From positions 1 through 64,000 of the forward strand of contig JAGOAJ010000007.1 of the NCBI GenBank assembly GCA_017983955.1: a DNA stretch of 64,000 nucleotides. Reading direction: 5' to 3'. The translations under genes and the position numbers were made by a program. This DNA comes from Burkholderiaceae bacterium. GTDB taxonomy: Bacteria > Pseudomonadota > Gammaproteobacteria > Burkholderiales > Burkholderiaceae_B. Every line of letters starts with the position of its first letter. Within the stretch, counting starts at the first letter, position 1. A model generated the notes under the pieces. It made no database searches and was not told the DNA's origin. It saw nothing but the letters and a program-made list of their open reading frames with translations. Positions 16,798-25,909 of the stretch are shown piece after piece.

Positions 16798-18105
16798 ATG
16801 ATTGAACCTGACATGGCCTTGGCCGAACACTTATTCACGCGTCTGTACGAGCTGAGCTTTGACGGCGTGGGCATTAGCAGAGACACCTATGGGGAGGGCG
16901 AGCAGCGTGCTCATACGCTGATGGAGGATACCGCACGCCAGATAGGCCTTGAGATCCGCCGCGATGCGGCCCTCAATCTTTATATCACTCTGCCTGGGCA
17001 GCAGCGTGATCAGCCTGCTGTCATGACCGGTTCCCATCTGGACTCGGTACCTCGCGGCGGAAACTACGATGGTGCCGCTGGTGTGGTCGCGGGCATGGCA
17101 GTGCTGTCTGGCTGGGCCAGAGCAAGTGCAGCGCCCCAGCGTGATGTCACCGTTATGTGCGTGCGCGCCGAAGAAAGCGCCTGGTTTCCGGTGTCTTATA
17201 TAGGCAGCAAGTCCGCCTTTGGGTTACTGGGTGCCGATGCGCTAACCAGCCGTCGTGCCGATACACAGCGCACTTTGTCCGAACACCTTGGCGAACTAGG
17301 CGGGCAGCCCGAAATGATAGTGTGCGGTGAACCCGCGCTACAGCCAAAGGCGATAGATTGCTTTGTTGAGTTGCATATCGAGCAAGGCCCGGTGCTGATT
17401 GAAGGTGGGCATCCGCTGGGCGTGGTTACCGGTATCTGCGGTAGCCACCGCTACCGGCATGCGCAGATCAAAGGCCAATATGCTCACTCGGGTGCCACGC
17501 CACGCACCCATCGGCAGGATGCCGTCGTGGCGCTGGCCATACTGATAGAGCGCCTGCAGCGCGCCTGGTGTGACCTGGAGTCTGAAGGTCACGAGCTCAC
17601 ACTGACCTTTGGTCAAGTCAATACGGATTCCGAACAGGCCGACTTCAGTACGGTCCCTGGGTTGGTCAGTTTTTCCGTCGATATTCGCTCGCGGAACACC
17701 GAGACTCTGCGCCGTATGGATGCGTTGTTGATGGAGGCCGCCCACGAGCTGGAGTCATCGCAGCACGTACGTTTTGTATGGGGGCCGGCTTCCGGCAGCC
17801 AGTCGGCCTTGATGGACGAGGCACTGCAGCAGGCGTTGTGTAATGCTGCGCGTGCACTAGGTGTGCAACCGCATCGCCTGCCCAGTGGAGCGGGACACGA
17901 CGCGGCCACCTTTGCAAACCAGGGTATCCCCACAGCAATGCTCTTCGTTCGCAACGCGAACGGTAGCCACAATCCTCAAGAGGCCATGGACATGGGCGAC
18001 TTCAGCGTGGCCACTCGAACCCTTGGTCTGGTGCTGGCCGAGCGCGCCGGGCTGATCAATACACCACCCATTTCACCCTCTGTCGTAGGACTTTCTCCAT
18101 GCTAA
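16798..18105 (+). CDS. M20-family amidohydrolase (N-carbamoyl-L-amino acid hydrolase / allantoate type)
   Basis: 435 residues of the Zn-dependent hydantoinase/carbamoylase group of peptidase family M20. Metal-site motifs are GSHLDSVPRGGNYDGAAGV (His and bridging Asp), the glutamates in RAEESAWF, HIEQGPVL and the final SHNPQEAMDMGD; the dimerisation lid contains GQYAHSGATPRTHRQDAV. Members split N-carbamoyl amino acids, allantoate or ureidoglycine. The usual DEEGSRF is changed to AEESAWF. It shares a 7-base overlap with the dehydrogenase downstream. In this operon it may release a free amino acid from an N-substituted precursor. No strong ribosome site is seen. Confidence 0.88.
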   Translation: MIEPDMALAEHLFTRLYELSFDGVGISRDTYGEGEQRAHTLMEDTARQIGLEIRRDAALNLYITLPGQQRDQPAVMTGSHLDSVPRGGNYDGAAGVVAGMAVLSGWARASAAPQRDVTVMCVRAEESAWFPVSYIGSKSAFGLLGADALTSRRADTQRTLSEHLGELGGQPEMIVCGEPALQPKAIDCFVELHIEQGPVLIEGGHPLGVVTGICGSHRYRHAQIKGQYAHSGATPRTHRQDAVVALAILIERLQRAWCDLESEGHELTLTFGQVNTDSEQADFSTVPGLVSFSVDIRSRNTETLRRMDALLMEAAHELESSQHVRFVWGPASGSQSALMDEALQQALCNAARALGVQPHRLPSGAGHDAATFANQGIPTAMLFVRNANGSHNPQEAMDMGDFSVATRTLGLVLAERAGLINTPPISPSVVGLSPC

Positions 18106-19103
18106 CTTGTGTCATCGCCCAACCCATTCATCCCGTGGGTGCGCAGTTACTGCGCGCGGCGGGTGTAGATGTTTGCCAGGCTCCAGGTCCTGGGCTGGAC
18201 GCGCTACGCCAGGTCATTGGCAAAGCAGATGCCATCATTGTGCGCGATCGCTTGCCTGCTGATCTTATCAACGCAGCTCCACGCCTGTGCGTGATTGCCA
18301 ATCATGGTACCGGCACCGACAAAATTGATGTTGCCCACGCCAGTGCCCAGGGCATCCCTGTGGTTTTCACGCCGGATGCGAACGTACGCGCGGTGGCCGA
18401 GCACGCGCTTATGCTGATGTTGGCTACGGCCCACCAGGTGGCGCTGGCTGACGCTGCTACGCGCAAAGGTCATTGGAGCTTTAAGTACGAGCAGCCCATG
18501 CTATCGCTTTATGGCAAAACGCTGGGTATCGTGGGCCTGGGCCGCACTGGTCGCCTGTTATGTGACATGGCCACGCAGGCCCTGGGCATGCAGGTGATGG
18601 TGTGGTCGCCCAGCCTACCGTCCGACGAGGTGTTTACGTCAGGCGTACGTCGGGTTGATACCTTGCAGGAGTTGTTGCAGTCCTCGGATGTGGTGTCACT
18701 GCACCGACCGCTACGTCCTGATACCTTTCACACGCTGGATGCGGCTGCGCTACGCCAGATGAAGCCCGGCGCCATTGTGGTCAACACCTCAAGGGGCGGT
18801 CTTATTGATGAGGCCGCATTGGCTGACGCCCTGCGCAGCGGTCACTTATTCGGCGCTGGCCTGGATGTGTTCGAGACCGAGCCTTTGCCAGCCGGATCGA
18901 TCGTGGCTGGCATTCCTACCGTCGTGCTGACACCGCACGTGGCTGGTTCATCCCAAGAGGCTTTGCACGCAACGGCTAGCCAGTGTGCGCAACAAATCCT
19001 TGATGTGCTGGCTGGCCGTCAGCCCGCACATCTTGCGCAGCCGGCAGTGTGGGAGCGCCGCCGATTACCCGTTTCTTCCCCTACCTCTGAGTGCATGCCA
19101 TGA
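18099..19103 (+). CDS. D-2-hydroxyacid dehydrogenase family protein
   Basis: 334 residues. The NAD-binding Rossmann glycines are in GIVGLGRTGRLL (about residue 144). The catalytic set is the Arg in NTSRGGLIDEAAL, the Glu in DVFETEPLP and the His in LTPHVAGSS, all in the expected order. The family reduces 2-oxoacids to D-2-hydroxyacids or oxidises serine-like substrates. The gene overlaps the carbamoylase start-to-stop and the next gene by ATGA, so it is made with them. Beside two aminotransferases it may reduce the oxoacid produced by transamination; this role is inferred. Confidence 0.92.
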   Translation: MLTCVIAQPIHPVGAQLLRAAGVDVCQAPGPGLDALRQVIGKADAIIVRDRLPADLINAAPRLCVIANHGTGTDKIDVAHASAQGIPVVFTPDANVRAVAEHALMLMLATAHQVALADAATRKGHWSFKYEQPMLSLYGKTLGIVGLGRTGRLLCDMATQALGMQVMVWSPSLPSDEVFTSGVRRVDTLQELLQSSDVVSLHRPLRPDTFHTLDAAALRQMKPGAIVVNTSRGGLIDEAALADALRSGHLFGAGLDVFETEPLPAGSIVAGIPTVVLTPHVAGSSQEALHATASQCAQQILDVLAGRQPAHLAQPAVWERRRLPVSSPTSECMP

Positions 19104-19903
19104 CCCTCCCCATTGTGACCCTTGTGCAGGGCAACTTACCATTGCTCATCTCCATCCCTCATGGCGGCGAGTGCCTGCCCGAGGAGTTTGCTCGACGCAT
19201 GACCCCGGCAGCCCACAAAATTGCGGACACCGACTGGCACCTTGGGCGTCTTTATGACTTTGCCCGTGCCATGGGTGCATCTGTGTTGCATGCCAATTAT
19301 TCGCGCTACATCGTTGACGTGAATCGGCCTAGCGATGGAGGCAGCCTTTATTCAGGGCAGACCACCTCCGGTCTTTGTCCCACCGAGAGCTTTCGGGGCG
19401 AACCTTTATATGCTGATGCTAGCGACACACCGGACGCGGCCGAAACGGCCGAGCGCTTGACTCGTTATTGGCAGCCCTACCATGACGCAATGGACAAGGA
19501 GCTTGCTCGCCTGCGCCAACAACATGCGAATGTCCTGCTCTGGGAGGCGCATTCGATAGCCAGTGTGTTGCCGCGTTTGTTCGAGGGCCAGTTGCCGGAC
19601 TTGAACATCGGTACCTTCAGTGGCGCCGCCTGCGCGCCCGCGCTACGCGAGGCGGCCATTAGCGCCGCCAGCACAAGCCCTTTCAGTTGGGTGATCGACG
19701 ACCGTTTCAAGGGTGGCTATATCACGCGCAACTACGGCCGGCCCCAGGACGGCGTGCACGCCGTGCAACTGGAGATGGTGCAGCGCCTATACATGGATGA
19801 AACTGAACCCTTCGCTTATCGCGAAGATAGGGCAGACGCGGTACTGCCCACGCTCCAGGCCATGGTCAAGAATACATTGGCCGCCCTTGAACGCGTGGCT
19901 TAA
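19100..19903 (+). CDS. N-formylglutamate amidohydrolase family protein (HutG-like)
   Basis: 267 residues from the ATG at 19100, coupled to the previous stop as ATGA; a GTG at 19091 is possible. It is an N-formylglutamate deformylase family member: LISIPHGGECLPEEF, DTDWHLGRLYDFA, NYSRYIVDVNRP and WEAHSIASVLPRLFEG carry the conserved His, Asp, Glu and Arg residues. In the Hut pathway it hydrolyses N-formylglutamate to glutamate and formate, but no other Hut gene is in the window. Here it more likely removes an N-acyl group from an imported amino acid derivative. Family assignment is firm, reaction in this context is inferred. Confidence 0.9.
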   Translation: MTLPIVTLVQGNLPLLISIPHGGECLPEEFARRMTPAAHKIADTDWHLGRLYDFARAMGASVLHANYSRYIVDVNRPSDGGSLYSGQTTSGLCPTESFRGEPLYADASDTPDAAETAERLTRYWQPYHDAMDKELARLRQQHANVLLWEAHSIASVLPRLFEGQLPDLNIGTFSGAACAPALREAAISAASTSPFSWVIDDRFKGGYITRNYGRPQDGVHAVQLEMVQRLYMDETEPFAYREDRADAVLPTLQAMVKNTLAALERVA

Positions 19904-19912
19904 AGGGTAGCC

Positions 19913-20350
19913 ATGATGAACTTAGCTAATATCCGTGAGTACGCACGCCACCAGCATTTGCGCGGAGTGGACGTGGTAGAGGTTGAGGAAGAGGGCTACT
20001 TGGTCAGAATTCGCGTCGACAGTAGGCCTGCCATTGGCCAGGCTGATGCAAGGCCTGCGGCCACGCCCGACGACGTTACGGAGCCGAAGGATACGTCTAT
20101 CGTGCGTTCTCAAGCTTTGGGCATCTTCAGGCTTAGTCATCCGACGACCTTGCCTACAGCTATTGCAAAAGGCGATGCTGTGACCCAGGACCAAGTTCTG
20201 GCATTACTGGAACTGGGTGAAACCTTATCCCCTGTGAGCGCGCCTGCCGACGGCATACTCGCAGCCATTTTGGCAAGCGATGGCCAAATAGTCGACTATG
20301 GCATGCCCTTGTTTCAAATTAACCCGGCCCAGGGTGGCGATAAGCCATGA
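19913..20350 (+). CDS. BCCP-like carrier protein lacking the biotinylation lysine
   Basis: 145 residues. The organisation copies the biotin carboxyl carrier next to it: a short N-terminal helical part, a proline/alanine-rich linker (about 38-60), and a C-terminal barrel of biotinyl/lipoyl type (about 63-140) ending DGQIVDYGMPLFQI. At the hairpin that carries biotin the usual E-A-M-K-M is replaced by E-L-G-E-T (E100-T104), so the acceptor lysine is glutamate. It cannot be biotinylated at the normal site. It overlaps accB by 4 bases, so it is made with it. A structural or regulatory subunit of the carboxylase is one possibility. Confidence 0.75.
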   Translation: MMNLANIREYARHQHLRGVDVVEVEEEGYLVRIRVDSRPAIGQADARPAATPDDVTEPKDTSIVRSQALGIFRLSHPTTLPTAIAKGDAVTQDQVLALLELGETLSPVSAPADGILAAILASDGQIVDYGMPLFQINPAQGGDKP

Positions 20351-20811
20351 CTACGAATACTCAACTGATCAAGGACTTGATTGACCTGGTCGCCGAAGAG
20401 CGAATCGCCGAGCTATATATCAGCTCGCCGCAGCACAATATCCGGTTGCTGCGCCGAGCTGATAGCGGAGCTGACCTTCATTCCTCGACACGCTCCAATG
20501 TTGATGTTGTTGATTCGACCGAAAAGGCTGCATTGACAGTGCCACGCACGGCGCATACCGTGTTTGCGCCGATGGCCGGAACGTTTTACCGGTCATCCAG
20601 CGTAGACGGCGAGCCCATAGTGCATACGGGTAGCCGCGTTGTCATAGGCACGCCGCTTTGCGTGATTGAAGCCATGAAGATGCTCAATGAAGTGGCTGCT
20701 GACCAAGCCGGTACTGTGGCGCAAGTGCTTTGCGAGAACGGGCAAACTGTGGATCACGGTCAGGCACTGTTTATCATCCATGCTGACGAGGACGCCTCCC
20801 ATGTTTCGTAA
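20347..20811 (+). CDS. accB: Biotin carboxyl carrier protein (AccB-like)
   Basis: 154 residues. The N-terminal segment ([19 protein letters not shown]) resembles AccB. A variable linker follows, then a biotinyl domain (about 70-150) with [11 protein letters not shown] and the modification site [11 protein letters not shown]111 being the expected biotin acceptor. It is the second carrier copy in a row, after the lysine-less version, and overlaps the biotin carboxylase gene by 11 bases. As part of a catabolic operon it is unlikely to be the housekeeping acetyl-CoA carboxylase subunit; it probably serves a dedicated biotin enzyme. Confidence 0.92.
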   Translation: MTTNTQLIKDLIDLVAEERIAELYISSPQHNIRLLRRADSGADLHSSTRSNVDVVDSTEKAALTVPRTAHTVFAPMAGTFYRSSSVDGEPIVHTGSRVVIGTPLCVIEAMKMLNEVAADQAGTVAQVLCENGQTVDHGQALFIIHADEDASHVS

Positions 20812-22153
20812 AGTTCTGATCGCCAATCGGGGCGAAATTGCTTTGCGTATTCAGCGTGCATGCCGCGAGCTTGGGATCCAGACCGTGGTCGTGTTCTCCG
20901 AGGCGGACCGTGATGCTTCCTATGTGCGACAAGCTGACGAGGCCTTATGTATAGGGCCAGCGCCATCCGTGCGCAGTTACCTTAACGTACCCGCGATCCT
21001 GGCGGCTGCACGGCTCACTGGTGCAGAGGCCGTTCATCCGGGCTATGGCTTTCTTAGTGAGAACGCTGCCTTTGCGCAAGCAGTCGAGGACGCCGGCCTA
21101 AGCTTCATAGGCCCTACGCCAGCGTCCATCTTAACGATGGGGGACAAGGTCAAGGCCAAGCAGGCCATGCTGCAGTCCGGCGTGCCCTGCGTGCCCGGAT
21201 CCGAGGGCGTACTCCCGGATGACCCCGCCGCCATCGTGCAGCAGGCACGCGACATAGGTTTCCCGTTGATTATCAAAGCCGCAGCTGGTGGAGGCGGTCG
21301 AGGCATGCGCGTTGTCGCGAGCGAAGATGCACTGTTGGCGGCTGTGGAGACTACGCGCGTTGAAGCATCAACCGTGTTTGGAAACCCCGACTTGTATATG
21401 GAGCGCTATCTGCTGAAGCCCCGACATATCGAGATTCAGGTGCTGGCCGACACCCATGGTCAGGCTGTCTGGCTGGGCGAACGTGACTGCTCTATGCAGC
21501 GGCGCCACCAGAAGGTCATCGAAGAGTCGCCAGCGCCCGGATTGGACCCCGATCTAATCGCCGCCATTGGTGAGCGCTGCGCTGGCGCCTGTCGTGCTAT
21601 TGGCTACCGGGGCGCAGGTACTTTCGAGTTTCTGTACGAAGACGAGCAGTTTTACTTCATAGAGATGAACACTCGTCTGCAGGTGGAACATCCCATCACC
21701 GAGCTTACGACCGGCATAGATATCGTGCAGATGCAGATTCGCATCGCGGCTGGCGAGCCTTTGCCCTGGCGTCAGGACCAGATACGACGACATGGTCACG
21801 CGATCGAGTGCAGGATCAATGCAGAGAACGCTTCGACCTTCATGCCGTCGCCTGGGCGTATCACCCATTGGGTGCCACCGGGTGGACCTGGCGTACGCGT
21901 CGATTCGCACCTTTATGCAGATTACGTGGTGCCTGCGCATTATGACTCGCTGATTGCTAAGTTTATTACGTTTGGCGATACGCGCGAACAAGCGCTGGCA
22001 CGGATGCGCATTGCATTACGCGAAGCCGTGGTGGACGGTATAGATACCAATATTGCGCTGCATCGCGAACTGCTGGCGGATCCAGAGTTCTGTCAGGGCG
22101 GTACAGGTATCCACTACATGGAGGCGTGGATTGCTTCACGCTCTGCCCTTTAG
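20801..22153 (+). CDS. accC: Biotin carboxylase (AccC-like)
   Basis: 450 residues from the ATG at 20801, starting [20 protein letters not shown]. Standard biotin carboxylase layout: N-terminal domain with [20 protein letters not shown]-grasp with the glycine loop [11 protein letters not shown], metal-binding and catalytic [14 protein letters not shown] (about 290), and C-terminal domain with [11 protein letters not shown]. It carboxylates biotin on the carrier with ATP and bicarbonate. No canonical carboxyltransferase (AccA/AccD or PccB type) is in the operon; the only carboxyltransferase-like proteins are PxpB and PxpC upstream. This suggests that those may accept the carboxyl group. Confidence 0.93.
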   Translation: MFRKVLIANRGEIALRIQRACRELGIQTVVVFSEADRDASYVRQADEALCIGPAPSVRSYLNVPAILAAARLTGAEAVHPGYGFLSENAAFAQAVEDAGLSFIGPTPASILTMGDKVKAKQAMLQSGVPCVPGSEGVLPDDPAAIVQQARDIGFPLIIKAAAGGGGRGMRVVASEDALLAAVETTRVEASTVFGNPDLYMERYLLKPRHIEIQVLADTHGQAVWLGERDCSMQRRHQKVIEESPAPGLDPDLIAAIGERCAGACRAIGYRGAGTFEFLYEDEQFYFIEMNTRLQVEHPITELTTGIDIVQMQIRIAAGEPLPWRQDQIRRHGHAIECRINAENASTFMPSPGRITHWVPPGGPGVRVDSHLYADYVVPAHYDSLIAKFITFGDTREQALARMRIALREAVVDGIDTNIALHRELLADPEFCQGGTGIHYMEAWIASRSAL

Positions 22154-22245
22154 ACCCGAATTAACACACTACCTTTGCAGCAGACTATTATCGGTGCACA
22201 GGATTTACATCGTTTCCATCACTACTAAATTACATGAGGAATGCC

Positions 22246-23469
22246 ATGAGCTTGATCGAAGAAAAATTCGCCAAACTAGCGACCGATAATGCGCCAGGTC
22301 AGGAAGTTCGCCAAAGCGGTGGCAACCTGGACGCCTTGCTACTAGGCGAAACCTTGGCTGGAACCCCGGTGGATTTTTCCCATGGCGACGTGAACGCCAG
22401 TGCGTTTGCACCCACGCCGGGGGCTCTAGAGGAGTTCGTACAGGGCGTTGGGCGCGGCGGCGAACAGGCCTATACAGAATACCGAGGAGATGCCGCTTTG
22501 CGCATGCGCGTAGCGGCTCACTTGGCTGACTTCACCGGCAGTCCCCTGTCGGGCGAGAACGAGCTCATCATCACTCCAGGAACACAGAGCGCGCTGTTTC
22601 TGGCGATTGCGGCCACCGTCGTAGCCGGCGACAAGGTCGCCATCGTGCAGCCTGACTATTTTGCCAACCGCAAGTTGGTTGAGTTTTCTGGCGGCCAGAT
22701 CGTGCCGGTGCAGATGGACTATCTGGGCAACACGGCGCATGCAGGCCTGGATCTCAGCCAACTGGAAGAAGCCTTCAAGTCGGGCGTGAAGACCTTCCTG
22801 TTCTCTAACCCTAACAACCCTGCGGGCGTGATCTACTCTAAGGATGAGGTCGAGCAGATTGCCACGCTGGCCAACCGTTATGGGGCCACCGTCATTGTTG
22901 ACCAGCTTTATTCGCGGCTGCTCTATTCAGATATAGACTACACCCACCTGCGTGCAACCCAGATCGACGCCAAAAACGTCGTGACCATCATGGGGCCATC
23001 AAAGACCGAGTCGCTAAGCGGCTACCGGCTTGGCGTGGCGTTCGGGGCCGCTCATATTATTGATCGTATGGAAAAGCTCCAAGCCATCGTTTCCTTACGT
23101 GCACCTGGCTACTGCCAAGCGGTGTTGCGTACCTGGTTTGAAGAGCCCCAGGGTTACATGCAAAATCGTATCGCGCAGCATCAGGCTATTCGCGATGACC
23201 TGATCCAAGTATTTCGCACTGTCAGTGGACTGACCGTACGCGCGCCCGAGGCGGGCAGCTATTTGTTCCCTCTGCTGCCCGAGTTATCGGTCAGTATGCA
23301 CGACTTCGTACGCATTCTGCGTCAGCAGGCGGGGGTGACGGTAACGCCCGGCACCGAGTTCAGCCCGCATTCCACCAATAGCGTGCGTTTGAATTTCTCT
23401 CAGAACCACGTGGCAGCTGTGCAAGCCGTAGAGCGTACTGCACAACTTATTAACCGTTATCGCGCCTAA
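22246..23469 (+). CDS. PLP-dependent aminotransferase class I/II
   Basis: 407 residues from the ATG at 22246, with GAGGA 5 bases upstream; an in-frame ATG at 22234 overlaps the site. Fold type I: PGTQSALFLAI, FLFSNPNNPAGVIYSKD, the PLP aspartate in VDQLYSRLLY, the PLP lysine K253 in MGPSKTESLSGYRLG, and a C-terminal SVRLNFSQN with the substrate arginine. It differs clearly from the first aminotransferase of the operon (7798), so the two may act on different amino acids or directions. A 92-base gap separates it from accC, and a RidA gene follows after 17 bases. Confidence 0.9.
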   Translation: MSLIEEKFAKLATDNAPGQEVRQSGGNLDALLLGETLAGTPVDFSHGDVNASAFAPTPGALEEFVQGVGRGGEQAYTEYRGDAALRMRVAAHLADFTGSPLSGENELIITPGTQSALFLAIAATVVAGDKVAIVQPDYFANRKLVEFSGGQIVPVQMDYLGNTAHAGLDLSQLEEAFKSGVKTFLFSNPNNPAGVIYSKDEVEQIATLANRYGATVIVDQLYSRLLYSDIDYTHLRATQIDAKNVVTIMGPSKTESLSGYRLGVAFGAAHIIDRMEKLQAIVSLRAPGYCQAVLRTWFEEPQGYMQNRIAQHQAIRDDLIQVFRTVSGLTVRAPEAGSYLFPLLPELSVSMHDFVRILRQQAGVTVTPGTEFSPHSTNSVRLNFSQNHVAAVQAVERTAQLINRYRA

Positions 23470-23486
23470 GCGCCTAGGAAGTTCAT

Positions 23487-23870
23487 ATGAGCCATAAAGC
23501 TTTTTCTAGCGATCAGACCCCGCCGCCAGCCGGTACATACAGCGTTGCTGTACAGGCGCAGGGCCTAGTGTTTCTATCGGGGCAGACGCCACGCGACATT
23601 AACAACGTGCGTCACGGCGATAAGTCTTTCGCCTTTCAGGCGCGCATGACACTGGACAACCTCGAGGCGGCGGCCAATGCAGCAGGTCTTTCTCTTAAGG
23701 ATGCCGTCAAAGTCAGCGTTTTTTTGAAAGATCCCGCCAATGCCAAGGAGTTCGACGCGATTTACGCTAGCTACGTGGGTGATCCTCCCGCTGCTCGTAC
23801 TTTGACTCAGTCTAATCTGGTTGGGTTCGATATTGAAGTGGACGCCATACTGCTTGCAAGGGAATCATAG
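23487..23870 (+). CDS. RidA family protein
   Basis: 127 residues. RidA/YjgF fold with FLSGQTPRDI, a central LDNLEAAANAAGLSLKDAVKVSVFLKD and the arginine of PPAARTLTQSNLVGFDIEVDAIL that contacts the substrate carboxylate. RidA proteins hydrolyse reactive 2-imino acids and similar enamines. It is placed directly after a PLP aminotransferase and is probably there to remove imine by-products of PLP chemistry. Its stop overlaps the convergent LysR gene by 6 bases, so the operon ends exactly here. Confidence 0.92.
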   Translation: MSHKAFSSDQTPPPAGTYSVAVQAQGLVFLSGQTPRDINNVRHGDKSFAFQARMTLDNLEAAANAAGLSLKDAVKVSVFLKDPANAKEFDAIYASYVGDPPAARTLTQSNLVGFDIEVDAILLARES

Positions 23871-24752
23871 GTCTACGTGGATATCGTCTGCTTTGGACTC
23901 GTGAGGCATCATGATTTGCTCGACTAACCGGGAATAGGGTGATTGGGCAGGCCAAAGCATGCCTATCTCCCGGGAGGGGGCGGTCACTTCAAGAGGTAAA
24001 GCGATTACGCCTTGGGGAAGTGGACGTGGGTGCACCCAATTTGGCATCAAGGATACGCCAAGGTCCATTTCCACCAGAGTCAATATTCCATCCAATGAGT
24101 CGAGTTCAAAACGTTCGACGGGTTGCAGGCGGTGTTCTTGCAGGTATTGATCGGCTAATGAGCCGCCCCAGCCGCGTCTGTCGTAGCGGATCAGGGGCTC
24201 GTTGGCGAGCACAGCATGTGCAGTCATGCCAGTAAGCCTGTGCGCTGCTATGACGAAAAGAGGTTCCTGGCGTAGCGATTTCCAGGTCAGGGATTTAGGG
24301 ATTCGAAATGGCGGCGCGACAATAAAGGCGGCATCCAGTTTACCGGCTGCTACTTGATGATATAAATCTTGTGACACCCCAACTTCAACAAGCACAGTGA
24401 GGCTGGGATGAATCGTGACTGCGTTATTCAAGAACTGCGATGTGACATTGCTCAAGGAGGAGCGTACGCATCCAATTTGCAGGGAGCCAAGAAAGTCTTC
24501 TCCCATTGCGGCATCTTTCAACTTACGCACTTCGCGCCGGAAGAGCTTGGCTTGAGTTAGCAGGCGCGTACCCGCTTCGGTCAGGCGTACGAATCGACCA
24601 GAGCGCGTCAACAAAGATACCCCGAAATCTTGCTCCAGAACGCGGATACGCTGGGCCAAGGCCGAAGGTGTCATATTCAGTCTTCTGGAGGCTTCAGCCA
24701 CCGAGCCGCATTCCGCCACTACCACGAACGATTCGATAAATCTTGTGTCCAT
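23865..24752 (-). CDS. LysR-family transcriptional regulator
   Basis: 295 residues. The N-terminal helix-turn-helix is MDTRFIESFVVVAECGSVAEASRRLNMTPSALAQRIRVLE, and the effector-binding domain extends from about residue 90. It is divergent from the TRAP operon starting at 24923 and convergent with the RidA gene, whose end it overlaps by 6 bases. The arrangement makes it the likely activator of TRAP transporter expression. The 170-base gap is AT-rich but shows no clean T-N11-A dyad that I would call. Confidence 0.92.
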   Translation of the reverse strand: MDTRFIESFVVVAECGSVAEASRRLNMTPSALAQRIRVLEQDFGVSLLTRSGRFVRLTEAGTRLLTQAKLFRREVRKLKDAAMGEDFLGSLQIGCVRSSLSNVTSQFLNNAVTIHPSLTVLVEVGVSQDLYHQVAAGKLDAAFIVAPPFRIPKSLTWKSLRQEPLFVIAAHRLTGMTAHAVLANEPLIRYDRRGWGGSLADQYLQEHRLQPVERFELDSLDGILTLVEMDLGVSLMPNWVHPRPLPQGVIALPLEVTAPSREIGMLWPAQSPYSRLVEQIMMPHESKADDIHVDL

Positions 24753-24922
24753 GGCCTCCCCAAAGTGAAGAAATAATGAATCTTAAAAGGTTAAAAAGTA
24801 GATTGTTGTTGTTTCTAGTATTTCCGATAATAGCAGCACAACGGGGGATTGCGTCGTATTGAGTGTCCTGGCGTTGGAAGGGCAATATAACAAAGACTAA
24901 AACCATTATTAATAGGATGACA

Positions 24923-25909
24923 ATGAAAACTCCCCTCGTAAAAAATGTATTCAAAACGGTGCTGGCAACGGCCGTATTCTTACCGCTGACGGCATTCGCG
25001 GCAAAATGGGATATGCCTGTACGTTCGAACGACAGGAACCACTTCACCCAGAATGTTGCGGTCTTTGCCAAGGACGTAGAAAAGGCAACCAATGGTGCCT
25101 TGCTAATTACGATACATCCTGAAGACTCCTTGATTAAGCAGCAGGATTTGAAGCGTGCCGTTCAGACCGGACAAGTGCCTATAGGCGAGTTCCTTATGTC
25201 CTTGCATAGCAACGAAAACCCAATCTACGGCATCGATGCTTTGCCTTTCCTGGCAAGTAATCTGACTGAAAACAGGCGCTTGTTGGAAGCGACTCGTCCT
25301 ACCTTGACCGAGGTCTTGAAGAAACAGGGTCTGCGTTTATTGTTTGTTGCACCTTGGCCCGCTAACTCTATTTACAGCCAGGTCCCACTGAACAGTTTGT
25401 ACGATCTGAAGGGGACAAAATTTCGCGCGTTCAATCCGGTAACAGGGCGTCTAGCTGAATTGGTGGGTGCGTCACCGGTGACCATACAGCAAGCGGAAAT
25501 TTCGCAGGCTTTTTCGACAGGCGTTATCAACGCCATGATTACGTCGCCCGCAACTGGCGTAGATATGCAGGTTTGGGATTACGTAAAGCATTACACAGAT
25601 GTGGCTGCAATGTCGACCTGGAATATTGTGGTCGTAAACGAAAAGTTATTTGCCAAGTTGGATGAGCCTGTTCGTAAGGCCGTGCTGGATGCTTCCGATC
25701 AGGCCGAGACCAGAGCCTGGGAAAATGCGCCAGAGATCTCTGCCAAACTAGTGAAAGTTCTGCAGGACAACGGTATTACCGTCAAGCAACCTGACGAAAA
25801 AATCAAAGAGGAAAGTCGTGTTTTGGGTGATACCTTCGTCCAAGAGTGGCTGAAAAGCGCGGGCGAGGATGGCAAGAAGATTATCGAAGCATACAGGAGC
25901 GCCAAGTGA
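24923..25909 (+). CDS. TRAP transporter substrate-binding protein (DctP family)
   Basis: 328 residues from the ATG at 24923, with AGGA 5 bases upstream; an ATG two codons earlier is possible. A signal peptide (about 1-22, ending LTAFAA) precedes a DctP domain: WDMPVRSNDRNHFTQNV, the family arginine in GTKFRAFNPVTGRLAELVGA and TSPATGVDMQVWDYV. It binds an organic anion in the periplasm. The permease gene starts at the end of this gene (GTG at 25906, 4-base overlap). Substrate is unknown. Confidence 0.92.
   Translation: MKTPLVKNVFKTVLATAVFLPLTAFAAKWDMPVRSNDRNHFTQNVAVFAKDVEKATNGALLITIHPEDSLIKQQDLKRAVQTGQVPIGEFLMSLHSNENPIYGIDALPFLASNLTENRRLLEATRPTLTEVLKKQGLRLLFVAPWPANSIYSQVPLNSLYDLKGTKFRAFNPVTGRLAELVGASPVTIQQAEISQAFSTGVINAMITSPATGVDMQVWDYVKHYTDVAAMSTWNIVVVNEKLFAKLDEPVRKAVLDASDQAETRAWENAPEISAKLVKVLQDNGITVKQPDEKIKEESRVLGDTFVQEWLKSAGEDGKKIIEAYRSAK

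Noticed and set aside
24782..24796. CTTAAAAGGTTAA, similar to the 5823 LysR dyad
   Set aside because: Only four bases repeat symmetrically and the T-N11-A spacing is not met; in an AT-rich gap this can be chance.
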